Source: CAYSWV01 sp964434865 (GTDB lineage: Bacteria; Cyanobacteriota; Cyanobacteriia; Thermostichales; Thermostichaceae). Taken from it: a stretch of DNA of 64,000 bases. Below are positions 16,732 through 24,650 of this stretch, piece by piece (position 1 is the first letter of the stretch; every line of letters starts with the position of its first letter). The notes under the pieces are model-generated. The model was not told the DNA's origin. It was given only the letters and a program-made list of their open reading frames with translations, and did no database searches. The stretch spans positions 1-64,000 of the forward strand of contig CAYSWV010000025.1 of assembly GCA_964434865.1 (NCBI GenBank). Direction: 5' to 3'. A program made the translations under genes and the position numbers.

Positions 16732-18591
16732 GTGACTAGTTCTGCTTCAAAGCCGTACTCAATCCTGATCATCAATGAACAGCTAGATCCTATTAATTAC
16801 AGGCAGACTCTGAAGCAACATGGCATTAATGTTTTCTCCTTCATTGAAGCCAGTTCTTGTGCCCAGGGACTGAACCTTTGGGAAGCCTTCCGACCTCATT
16901 TGATCTTGCTAGATAGTCCTGAGTGGTCTATCTTCATTGAGCAATCTAAGCTTTATTCAAACAACAGTTATCTGCCTATCATCACAATCGTAGAGGCTAG
17001 CGAGGTTGATCGCGCTATCAAAGTCAAGGAGGAAGGGGTTTTAAATTACGTTGTGAAACAAGGTAATGTGGTTAAAGAGCTAGCTAATTGTGTTCATGAA
17101 GCACTTAGGCTCATTAAGCTGCAGGATCAATTGCGACATGGCGACTACACCCAGACTCCAGTCAACACATGGATCAAGCGATACATGAGTCTGCGTGACA
17201 GCTACGGTTTCATCACTGGGTTTCAAGTTGAAAGCATTCATCAACCTACTAGTTTATCAACCTGGCAGCGGCAGTTGGATGTCATCGCGACTTATTTTGA
17301 AAAGAAGCTATTTTCAGAGTATTGCAATGTTGTAGAGACAGGGGAACCCTTGACAAGAGAGATCACTCTTAACAACAGTTATCCATCTACCTGTGAAGTG
17401 ACCTGCACAAAATCGAATGATGGTCTTGTGGCGGTATGGAGAGCGTTAGAAAAGACTCCCAACGGGATGTTAGAGCTAGTAACTGCCCATACCAGAGATG
17501 CCATGGTAGTCACTAAAGCCTATCCCCTCCAAGATCCTGGCCCTGAGATCATCTATATCAATGATGCCTTTACTCACTTAACTGGCTACCAACAAGATGA
17601 TGTTCTGGGAGTTTCACCTCGGCTGCTTCAGGGCGAGAAAACAGATCCAGCGGCCAAGTTTGAAATTCGCACCGCTCTCCAGCACCAAAAACCGCTAACC
17701 ATTGAGTTGATTAACTATCACAAAAATGGCTCCGAGTACTGGGCAGAACTCAGTCTCTCTCCTGTTTTTAGCCCAGATGGAACTTGCACCCACTTTGTGG
17801 CCCTTCAACGAGATATTACAACCCGCAAGCAAGCCGAACTTCAACAGACTCAACAACTGGCCCTAACCCAAGCAGCCTTAGAAGAGGCAGAAGCAGTTAA
17901 TAAAGCTAAAGATGATTTCTTAACTATCGTCTCGCATGATCTCCGATCTCCACTGACCTCTATCTTAGCCAGTATTCAATTATTGCGCACAGACAGCATT
18001 ACTCAAAATCAGAAAAACCATTTGCTAAGTATCATTGAACGGAACAGTCACAACCAATCCAAATTATTGGAAGATTTACTGGATTACTCCCGCATTGCTC
18101 AAAGTCAACTGCCTATCAATAAAGAATGGATCCAACTAGCTGAAGAACTCCAGACTATAGTCCAAACATTGAAACTCCAAGCTCATCAAAAGGGGATTAA
18201 ACTCGAACTGGTCATGAGTGATGATATCAAGAGGCTCAAGATACTCGTTGATCCAGCACGGCTATGGCAAGTCATGGATAACCTGCTATCTAATGCTATT
18301 AAGTTTACCCCTGCCCAAGGATTCATCAAAGTCAATGCCCATTGTAATCAGGGCTATGTGATCATGGCTGTCCAAGATACAGGCCGAGGGATCGCCTCAA
18401 AGCATCTACCCCATATATTTGAACCGTTCTACCAAAGTAAGCATCAGAAAACTAAGTCGAAAGGGATTGGGCTAGGATTATCTATCGTTAACCAGATTGT
18501 GCAGCTTCATGGAGGGACGATTGCAGTTGAAAGCCCTGGTGTTGGATATGGTGCAACTTTTACAGTTAAACTGCCTTTGACAAATTATTGA
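16732..18591 (+). CDS. Sensor histidine kinase (receiver-like - PAS - HisKA - HATPase)
   Basis: 619 residues from a GTG with AAGGAG nine bases upstream. The N-terminal 130 residues look like a receiver fold (PYSILIINEQ, HLILLDSPEW) but lack the acidic pair, so it is probably degenerate. Then a PAS domain (about 255-380: IIYINDAFTHLTGYQQDDVL, SPRLLQGEKTDP) without the flavin-binding Cys of LOV domains. HisKA has VSHDLRSPLTSIL (His402); HATPase has NAIKFTPAQG, DTGRGI and GIGLGLSIV. No output domain, so phosphate must pass to a separate regulator. It follows the tandem MpsC genes by 195 nt on the same strand. Confidence 0.92.
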   Translation: MTSSASKPYSILIINEQLDPINYRQTLKQHGINVFSFIEASSCAQGLNLWEAFRPHLILLDSPEWSIFIEQSKLYSNNSYLPIITIVEASEVDRAIKVKEEGVLNYVVKQGNVVKELANCVHEALRLIKLQDQLRHGDYTQTPVNTWIKRYMSLRDSYGFITGFQVESIHQPTSLSTWQRQLDVIATYFEKKLFSEYCNVVETGEPLTREITLNNSYPSTCEVTCTKSNDGLVAVWRALEKTPNGMLELVTAHTRDAMVVTKAYPLQDPGPEIIYINDAFTHLTGYQQDDVLGVSPRLLQGEKTDPAAKFEIRTALQHQKPLTIELINYHKNGSEYWAELSLSPVFSPDGTCTHFVALQRDITTRKQAELQQTQQLALTQAALEEAEAVNKAKDDFLTIVSHDLRSPLTSILASIQLLRTDSITQNQKNHLLSIIERNSHNQSKLLEDLLDYSRIAQSQLPINKEWIQLAEELQTIVQTLKLQAHQKGIKLELVMSDDIKRLKILVDPARLWQVMDNLLSNAIKFTPAQGFIKVNAHCNQGYVIMAVQDTGRGIASKHLPHIFEPFYQSKHQKTKSKGIGLGLSIVNQIVQLHGGTIAVESPGVGYGATFTVKLPLTNY

Positions 18592-18593
18592 CT

Positions 18594-18639
18594 TTAAGCG
18601 AAATCTAGAGATAAGGTTAAGCGAAATCTAGAGATAAGG
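18594..18639. repeat. 23-bp exact tandem duplication
   Basis: A 23-bp unit starting TTAAGCGAAATC and ending AGATAAGG is present twice without a spacer (18594-18616 and 18617-18639), directly after the stop of the kinase gene. Confidence 0.92.
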
Positions 18640-18720
18640 TCTAGATTAGGTCTAACTAGTTATTATGCAGCAGCCTCAAATCTTGTAACTTGGGATCAAT
18701 AGACATTTTGCGGTTCTGAA

Positions 18721-18935
18721 TTGGGGGATGAATCTTGGCGGGAGTTTTTTGAAAAGAATCGAGATCAGTGGTTATACAAGGTGATGAGCCACCTAGTTAT
18801 CACTTCATGTGGAGTTTGCCTTATGGCTGGGATCCTGAGGTGACCTGTGAGCCGATTCAAGCCTGGTTATTAGAAGCCATGGGGGGTATGAAGATCGTGT
18901 TCAGGTTTTGAGGGCTTTATCCAAACTTAGCCACC
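18721..18935 (+). pseudogene. Relic of a phage/plasmid-type primase-helicase
   Basis: One frame reads PPSYHFMWSLPYGWDPEVTC and EPIQAWLLEAMGG, and after a frameshift EDRVQVLRAL. This order recalls the segment just before the Walker A box in P4-type phage/plasmid primases found in cyanobacteria (an aromatic LPY.W.P..TCEPI stretch, then a VQVLRA helix). Another frame upstream reads LGDESWREFFEKNRDQWL. No Walker motif survives and several stops interrupt it, so only a fossil remains. Family call is from memory of the pattern, hence modest confidence. Confidence 0.42.
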
Positions 18936-18998
18936 CATTTACTTCAGCATATCCAAGCTTATCAATTTGATCAGATTTTACATCTTTGCCAAGACTAA
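18924..18998 (+). pseudogene. Short relic resembling the C-terminus of a hybrid kinase
   Basis: The frame NLATHLLQHIQAYQFDQILH ending LCQD then TAA resembles C-terminal helices of hybrid kinases such as the one at the window start (QIDQILEVTN). It has no start and directly abuts the primase relic. Confidence 0.25.
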
Positions 18999-19004
18999 AT
19001 AGCC

Positions 19005-19619
19005 TTAAAGATCTTTAATCCAATCAATTAAATTGCTGCCCCCATAGTAAATAGCATAAAGAACAGATAGGGATACTGCACTCGCTAACAGACAAACCAG
19101 CAACCCTGCTAAACTAATCAAGCCATCATCTTCAAGTAAACCAAACCCACAGACAAAAATGCCTATAGCGGGTAGTGTATTCGTCCCTGGTATAGGAATT
19201 AACATCGAGGTTGCCATTAGGGTTATACAACTCCCAATAACGATCCGACCCACCATGCTGGTACAAACAGTGGCTAATCGAGGTTGAGTAAAAAATTCAA
19301 TTCTTCTTAACCAAGGGATACCATTTTTGAGAATTGCTTGAGCTCTAGGCAGAGCAACAGCAGCTTTTAGTACTCGTGAGGGTAGCCAGGGTGTGGTTTT
19401 GCCCAAGATTAACTGGATCGATAAGATCAAAATAACTATAGCAAAGGGAGTCGAGTAACCAGGAGCTGGAACAGGTAGTGCAGAAGGCAACGATAACATA
19501 ATAAAAAAAAGTCCAAATGTCCGTTCACCAGACAAGGTGAGGATATCGGCTAATGTGACCGGTTCCACTCGATCAGGAGATAAAAAGGCGGCCTCTAACT
19601 CTTGAGATAACCTAGCCAT
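19005..19619 (-). CDS. ExoD family membrane protein
   Basis: 204 residues. N-terminal cytoplasmic segment LSQELEAAFLSPDRVEPVTL is followed by SGERTFGLFFIMLSLPSALP, the hallmark of ExoD (exopolysaccharide synthesis, ExoD), and about four further hydrophobic helices with LIPIPGTNTLPAIGIFVCGF. Function is not biochemically settled; mutants of the Rhizobium homologue affect exopolysaccharide and alkali tolerance. Confidence 0.87.
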   Translation of the reverse strand: MARLSQELEAAFLSPDRVEPVTLADILTLSGERTFGLFFIMLSLPSALPVPAPGYSTPFAIVILILSIQLILGKTTPWLPSRVLKAAVALPRAQAILKNGIPWLRRIEFFTQPRLATVCTSMVGRIVIGSCITLMATSMLIPIPGTNTLPAIGIFVCGFGLLEDDGLISLAGLLVCLLASAVSLSVLYAIYYGGSNLIDWIKDL

Positions 19620-19764
19620 TGATCCTCATATGATCCTCACAATCCAGGCATCAACAAATTTTATGGAATTACTTTTGTAGCAGCCTACCCTAACTATTAA
19701 ATCATGGGAGCATGGGATCTAGAGATCTGTTCCATCACAAAAAGCGGAGCTTCTAGATTGCACC

Positions 19765-20670
19765 ATGGACACCGATCATTTAACCCCTGTAATACCTTTG
19801 CCTCAGTACCATCAACCTCAGGCCAGGCAGCGCTCAGTCAAGTTGCAAGTGTCTGGGGTCCAGGCCTCTGACGGTGCGGGTGTGAGTCTAACTCGAATCA
19901 TTGGGACAGCCGCCCTGCCCATGCTAGATCCGTTTCTCCTGCTTGATATGTTTTATTCGGATCGCCCTGCAGAGTACCTGGCTGGATTCCCTGATCATCC
20001 CCATCGAGGTTTTGAAACAGTAACTTACCTTGTGGCTGGTAGCGTCCGACATGCTGACAATCAAGGGCATAAAGGCGTGATTCAGGCTGGTGGGGTCCAG
20101 TGGATGACGGCAGGTCGGGGGATTATTCACTCTGAAATGCCTGAACAGACAGACGGTTTGTTGTGGGGCTTTCAACTGTGGATCAATCTACCTGCCACCC
20201 AAAAGATGACAGTTCCTTGCTATCAAGACTTTACAGCTGCCGAAATACCTGTTGAACATTGGAATAATGGCACACAAATTCGAGTCATTGCTGGAACCAC
20301 CCGCCAAGGCATAACAGGACCTACTCAAGCTAGATTTACAGCCCCCTACTACTGGGATGTCACTATGCTAGCTAAGAGCCAATGGATGGATAGCTTACCC
20401 TCAACCCACCATGCTTTGATTTTTGTTTACAACGGAGAGATTAACGTTGTCGGAGGCTCCTCTCAACCCCAGAGAGTCATGGCAGGATCATTAGCTGTCT
20501 TGAGTGAAGGGGACTCCATTCAGATTGAAACTGATAGTCAACCCAGCCAGTTTTTGCTAATTGCGGGGCAACCCTTACATGAACCCATAGCTCATGGGGG
20601 TCCTTTTGTGATGAATACTCGGGCTGAAGTTCTGCAGGCTTACCAAGATTATGTCTCAGGCTGCTTTTAA
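19765..20670 (+). CDS. Pirin family protein
   Basis: 301 residues, a bicupin. The N-terminal cupin holds HPHRGFETVTYLVAGSVRH and GRGIIHSEMPE, giving the three His and one Glu that bind the metal (iron) in pirins. Some bacterial pirins have quercetin 2,3-dioxygenase activity; others regulate metabolism or redox responses. It is the first gene of a three-gene operon (37 and 27 nt spacers) with a glutathionyl-hydroquinone reductase and an SDR, suggesting quinone/phenolic or redox detoxification. Confidence 0.92.
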   Translation: MDTDHLTPVIPLPQYHQPQARQRSVKLQVSGVQASDGAGVSLTRIIGTAALPMLDPFLLLDMFYSDRPAEYLAGFPDHPHRGFETVTYLVAGSVRHADNQGHKGVIQAGGVQWMTAGRGIIHSEMPEQTDGLLWGFQLWINLPATQKMTVPCYQDFTAAEIPVEHWNNGTQIRVIAGTTRQGITGPTQARFTAPYYWDVTMLAKSQWMDSLPSTHHALIFVYNGEINVVGGSSQPQRVMAGSLAVLSEGDSIQIETDSQPSQFLLIAGQPLHEPIAHGGPFVMNTRAEVLQAYQDYVSGCF

Positions 20671-20706
20671 ACTGCTAACTGTGGATTCGTAAGGACATAC
20701 CAACTT

Positions 20707-21681
20707 ATGGGATTATTAATTGATGGTGTCTGGCATGATCAGTGGTATGACACTGCTAGCACTGGTGGACGATTTCAACGCCAAGCTTCTCAATTTCGCC
20801 ATTGGGTCACCGCTGATGGTGGTCCAGGACCGACGGGTCAAGGTGGCTTTAAAGCGGAACCAGGGCGGTATCACCTCTATGTGTCTTATGCGTGTCCCTG
20901 GGCTCATCGAACGCTAATCTTCCGGCTCCTCAAAGGGGTAGATGCCATGATCTCAGTGTCAGTGGTGCACTGGTATATGGGTGAGCAGGGTTGGACGTTT
21001 GCACCTGGCGAAGGGGTTGTCCCTGATCCCATCTTTAAGGCAGACTACCTGCATCAAGTTTATACTCGGGCGCAGGCTTCCTATACCGGTAGAGTGACCG
21101 TACCCGTGCTTTGGGATCGGGAGACACAGACAATTGTGAATAATGAATCTGCTGATATTATTCGGATGTTCAACAGTGCCTTTGATCACATTGGCGCTAA
21201 ACCTGGAGATTATTATCCTCAAGACCTGAGAGAGAGTATCCATAGTTTGAATGAGCGAATCTATAACACGGTCAATAATGGCGTTTATAAGTGTGGATTT
21301 GCCACCACTCAAGCTGCTTATGAAGAAGCTCTTACCCCGTTATTTGAAACCTTAGATTGGCTAGATCAACGACTCTCAACCCAACGCTATCTTACTGGTG
21401 CTCAACTCACAGAGGCTGATTGGCGACTCTTTACAACCTTGGTACGGTTTGATCCGGTTTATGTGGGACATTTCAAATGTAATCGTCGTCGCATTACAGA
21501 CTATCCTCACCTGTGGGCCTATGTTCGAGATCTGTATCAAACCGCCCATGTGGCCTCAACGGTGAACTTTGCCCACATCAAGCAGCACTACTACCAGAGT
21601 CATAAAACTATCAATCCGACTGGCATAGTGCCCGTTGGTCCTGAACTTGATTTTAAAGCCCCCCATGATCGCGATAGATAA
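20707..21681 (+). CDS. Glutathionyl-hydroquinone reductase (Xi-class GST, YqjG/ECM4)
   Basis: 324 residues. The catalytic motif SYACPWAHRTLI (about 60-71) has the nucleophilic Cys and the Trp typical of Xi-class GSTs; the N-terminal FRHWVTADGGPGPTG and the C-terminal SER..DWRLF.TLVRFDPVYVGHFKC pattern (TEADWRLFTTLVRFDPVYVG) confirm the family. It reduces glutathionyl-hydroquinones, releasing glutathione. Middle gene of the pirin operon. Confidence 0.93.
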   Translation: MGLLIDGVWHDQWYDTASTGGRFQRQASQFRHWVTADGGPGPTGQGGFKAEPGRYHLYVSYACPWAHRTLIFRLLKGVDAMISVSVVHWYMGEQGWTFAPGEGVVPDPIFKADYLHQVYTRAQASYTGRVTVPVLWDRETQTIVNNESADIIRMFNSAFDHIGAKPGDYYPQDLRESIHSLNERIYNTVNNGVYKCGFATTQAAYEEALTPLFETLDWLDQRLSTQRYLTGAQLTEADWRLFTTLVRFDPVYVGHFKCNRRRITDYPHLWAYVRDLYQTAHVASTVNFAHIKQHYYQSHKTINPTGIVPVGPELDFKAPHDRDR

Positions 21682-21708
21682 TGCTATAACTACCCAGAGG
21701 AGATTTCT

Positions 21709-22401
21709 ATGAATTTCAAAACTGCTCTGATTGTGGGAGCTGGTTATGGTTTGAGTGCCTCCCTAGCTCGACTTTTCATTCAAGCTGGCCTCAAAGTGGC
21801 CTTAGCAGCCCGGCAGCATGATAAGTTGCAACCCTTGTGTGATGAACTGGGTGCCGCTGCTTTTGCCTGTGATGTCTCAGATCGAAAGGCTGTCTGGCAA
21901 TTATTTGATGATGTGGATGCACAGTTGGGACCCCCTGATGTGGTGATCTGTAACCCAAGCTACCGCACTCGTGGCTCAATCGTAGATCTTGATGCGGCAG
22001 ACGTGGAAAAGGCTCTAATGGTTACGGCTTACGGTGGTTTTTTAGTGGGTCAACAAGCGGCCAAGCGCATGCTCGCTAAGGGGTACGGAGCCATCGTATT
22101 CACAGGGGCCTCAGCCAGTGTCAAAGGCTATCCCCAGTCTGCACCGTTTGCAATGGGTAAATTTGCATTGAGAGGGCTTGTTCAAAGTATGGCCCGAGAA
22201 TTGGCCCCCCAAAATATCCATGTTGCTCATGTTGTGATTGATGGAGCCATATTACCGCCGGGGCAGTCTCAACCTGCCAATCAACCGGATAGTTTGCTTG
22301 ATCCGGATGAAATTGCTCAAAGCTATTGGTATCTGATTCAGCAGCATCGATCAACGTGGACCTGGGAAGTGGAATTAAGGCCTTGGGTTGAGCGCTTTTA
22401 A
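21709..22401 (+). CDS. Short-chain dehydrogenase/reductase with Phe in place of catalytic Tyr
   Basis: 230 residues, Rossmann fold with the nucleotide loop IVGAGYGLSASLA (9-21) and a Ser in VFTGASASVKG. The usual YxxxK motif reads FAMGK (within SAPFAMGKFALRG): the Lys is kept but Tyr is Phe. I recall related SDRs with the same change, so it may be a property of the subfamily rather than damage; classical carbonyl reduction would then need another proton donor. The C-terminal PDEIAQSYWYLIQQ pattern is typical. AGGAG lies before the ATG. Third gene of the pirin operon. Confidence 0.87.
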   Translation: MNFKTALIVGAGYGLSASLARLFIQAGLKVALAARQHDKLQPLCDELGAAAFACDVSDRKAVWQLFDDVDAQLGPPDVVICNPSYRTRGSIVDLDAADVEKALMVTAYGGFLVGQQAAKRMLAKGYGAIVFTGASASVKGYPQSAPFAMGKFALRGLVQSMARELAPQNIHVAHVVIDGAILPPGQSQPANQPDSLLDPDEIAQSYWYLIQQHRSTWTWEVELRPWVERF

Positions 22402-22519
22402 GAACACCTTAACGTCTGTTGTCCTATCCCTTGCAGGTTTATCCCGCCACCTAACGATGAAGACCCTATTTTGAAGTTGCTTTGGAGGTATCTTCTGGAT
22501 CCAGATAGCTTAGAGATAT

Positions 22520-22771
22520 CTAGTCACCCTGCTGTTGCTGTTCAGGCATAGAGGCTAAAACCTGTTCTCGGGCATCAAGCGCTTTTCGATCCAGAGGGGG
22601 CAGTTGTTGATTAAACCACCAAGATTGCTCATCAATCTCTAAATTGCGCAACCATTTTTCACCGGCTTGAATAGCCATCAGACCCAACAGAATGGGGCCA
22701 GTTGCAACACCCACAGCTAGATCTAAGGCGTAGTCCTGTACAGATTTGAGGTGGTTTTGAGGATCGGTCAT
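22520..22771 (-). CDS. Small hypothetical protein with an N-terminal hydrophobic segment
   Basis: 83 residues. A short hydrophobic stretch (about 14-34: LDLAVGVATGPILLGLMAIQ) is followed by a charged region with W residues (EIDEQSWWFNQQLPPLDRKA) and a Gln-rich end. No known domain is recognised. It is divergent from glyQ with 97 nt between starts. Confidence 0.62.
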   Translation of the reverse strand: MTDPQNHLKSVQDYALDLAVGVATGPILLGLMAIQAGEKWLRNLEIDEQSWWFNQQLPPLDRKALDAREQVLASMPEQQQQGD

Positions 22772-22868
22772 AAGTGATGCAATGAACTGTTGACTTGTGT
22801 TTTTCTATTTTGACCAAGATCCTAACCCAAAACCAACTAAAATAAGTAAGCCAGTGCATTGAGACTGA

Positions 22869-23798
22869 ATGGCTATGCTGAGTTTCCAAGGATTGATCCT
22901 GACATTGCATCAATTTTGGGGCGACCAAGGATGCCTGATTGTCCAACCTCATGATATTGAAAAAGGGGCTGGCACCATGAACCCTCACACCTTTCTTCGC
23001 TCTCTCGGCCCCGAACCTTGGCGTGTAGCTTATGTTGAACCTTGCCGTCGCCCGACAGATGGTCGATATGGTGAAAACCCCAACCGGTTACAACAGTACT
23101 ATCAATATCAGGTACTCATTAAGCCTTCTATCGATAACATCCTGGATCTCTATCTCGATAGCTTAAAAGTATTAGGCATTGATCCAAACGATCATGATGT
23201 CCGGTTTGTTGAAGATGATTGGGAATCTCCAACACTAGGGGCCTGGGGCGTTGGCTGGGAGGTCTGGCTAGACGGGATGGAAGTCACCCAATTCACCTAT
23301 TTCCAACAAGCCGGAGGTATCGATTGTCGCCCTGTCTCAGTTGAGATCACTTATGGCTTGGAACGCCTGGCTATGTATATGCAGGGCATAGAATCTATTT
23401 TTGAGATTTGCTGGAATAATCATCCTGCCCTGGGTGCTATTTCCTATGGTCAGGTTCATCATCAGGGAGAAGTTGAACATTCTCGCTACAATTTTGAACT
23501 TTCAGATGCAGATATGTTATTTAATCTATTCACCTATTTTGAATCCGAAGCAAAAAGATTACTCATTGAAACTGAAACTCAGAAGACAAATGTAACGATC
23601 TTGCCTGCCTATGATTATGTTTTAAAATGCTCACACACCTTTAATTTACTAGATGCTCGAGGGGTCATTGCTGTTACTGAACGAACTCGATATATTGCTC
23701 GCATTCGATCACTGGCTAGGCAAGTGGCTGAACGCTATGTGACTCAGCGAGAGAGTCAGGGGTTTCCTCTATTAACCAACTCAGAAGCAGTACTTTAG
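22869..23798 (+). CDS. glyQ: Glycyl-tRNA synthetase alpha subunit
   Basis: 309 residues. Class II synthetase catalytic subunit of the alpha2beta2 bacterial GlyRS. Visible: LSFQGLILTLHQFWGDQGC, GAGTMNPHTFLRSLGPEPW, the motif-2 region VAYVEPCRRPTDGRYGENPN, and motif 3 EITYGLERLAMYMQG. The beta subunit gene (glyS) is not adjacent, as in most cyanobacteria. Start MAMLSFQ at 22869; MLSFQ two codons later is equally possible. Confidence 0.97.
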   Translation: MAMLSFQGLILTLHQFWGDQGCLIVQPHDIEKGAGTMNPHTFLRSLGPEPWRVAYVEPCRRPTDGRYGENPNRLQQYYQYQVLIKPSIDNILDLYLDSLKVLGIDPNDHDVRFVEDDWESPTLGAWGVGWEVWLDGMEVTQFTYFQQAGGIDCRPVSVEITYGLERLAMYMQGIESIFEICWNNHPALGAISYGQVHHQGEVEHSRYNFELSDADMLFNLFTYFESEAKRLLIETETQKTNVTILPAYDYVLKCSHTFNLLDARGVIAVTERTRYIARIRSLARQVAERYVTQRESQGFPLLTNSEAVL

Positions 23799-24016
23799 TG
23801 AAATAACTCCATATTGTAACATGCAATCATCATAATATGCATGTATACTCGTTTACGAAAATTCAAGAAAAGGAGTAGCGCTTGGCCCTGAATAATTCGT
23901 ACAATATAAGGCTAATGACTATCAGTTGCTGATAATCTAGTGTTCTAATCTCATTATTAGGTTAATTCACTACCAAAACTACTCTCATACATACTCACAA
24001 AAAAGGTCTTTAAGTT

Positions 24017-24556
24017 ATGCATCCATGCCCGGTAAATCGGGTTTCCATTTTCATCGATGGGAACAATATGTTTTATGCTCAACAAAAGAACGGTTGGTTT
24101 TTTGATCCACGCCGAGTACTAGACTATTTCACTCGAGTTAGACCCTCGGTTGAGCTCATAAATGCATTTTGGTACACCGGCATCAAGGATCCCCATGATC
24201 AAAGAGCCTTTAGAGATGCGTTGATTAGCTTAGGCTTTACAGTAAGGACTAAACTCTTAAAGGAATATCGTGATGAAGATTCAGGTCGGTATTCGCAAAA
24301 AGCAAATCTTGATATCGAAATTGTGGTAGATATGTTCAATACCGTAGATCAGTACAACCAAATGGTGCTGTTTAGCGGTGACGGTGACTTTGAGCGAGCA
24401 ATTGAATTGCTAAGGTCTAAAAACACCTTGATTACAGTAGTTTCCACTGAGGGAATGATAGCACGTGAGTTGCGCAATGTTACCGATCGCTATATTGATC
24501 TTAATGACATTCGTGACCATATTGAAAAAGCTGGATCTATGGAGCTTCAGATCTAG
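24017..24556 (+). CDS. NYN domain protein (LabA/DUF88-like)
   Basis: 179 residues covering a single NYN (PIN-like) domain: VSIFIDGNNMFYA carries the first acidic residue, KANLDIEIVVDMF the second, and LFSGDGDFERAIELLRS the third pair, the metal-binding set of PIN-type nucleases. LabA in Synechococcus affects circadian output, but this family is wide and an RNase role is also possible. No adjacent operon partner. Confidence 0.88.
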   Translation: MHPCPVNRVSIFIDGNNMFYAQQKNGWFFDPRRVLDYFTRVRPSVELINAFWYTGIKDPHDQRAFRDALISLGFTVRTKLLKEYRDEDSGRYSQKANLDIEIVVDMFNTVDQYNQMVLFSGDGDFERAIELLRSKNTLITVVSTEGMIARELRNVTDRYIDLNDIRDHIEKAGSMELQI

Positions 24557-24650
24557 TCGGTGAGTTCAACATAGCTTTCGTCCAGATGCTCAATTGGGAG
24601 TTATCGAGTCTGCTGAGCTTGAGGGAGTTATCTCAGCAGATGGTTAACCC

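Noticed and set aside
16732..18591. LOV photoreceptor domain in the sensor kinase
   Set aside because: The PAS domain has SPRLLQG instead of the NCRFLQ cysteine motif, so no flavin adduct can form.
23819..23854. Inverted repeat ACATGCA...TGCATGT after glyQ
   Set aside because: No T-run follows and the loop is AT-rich; not a convincing terminator.
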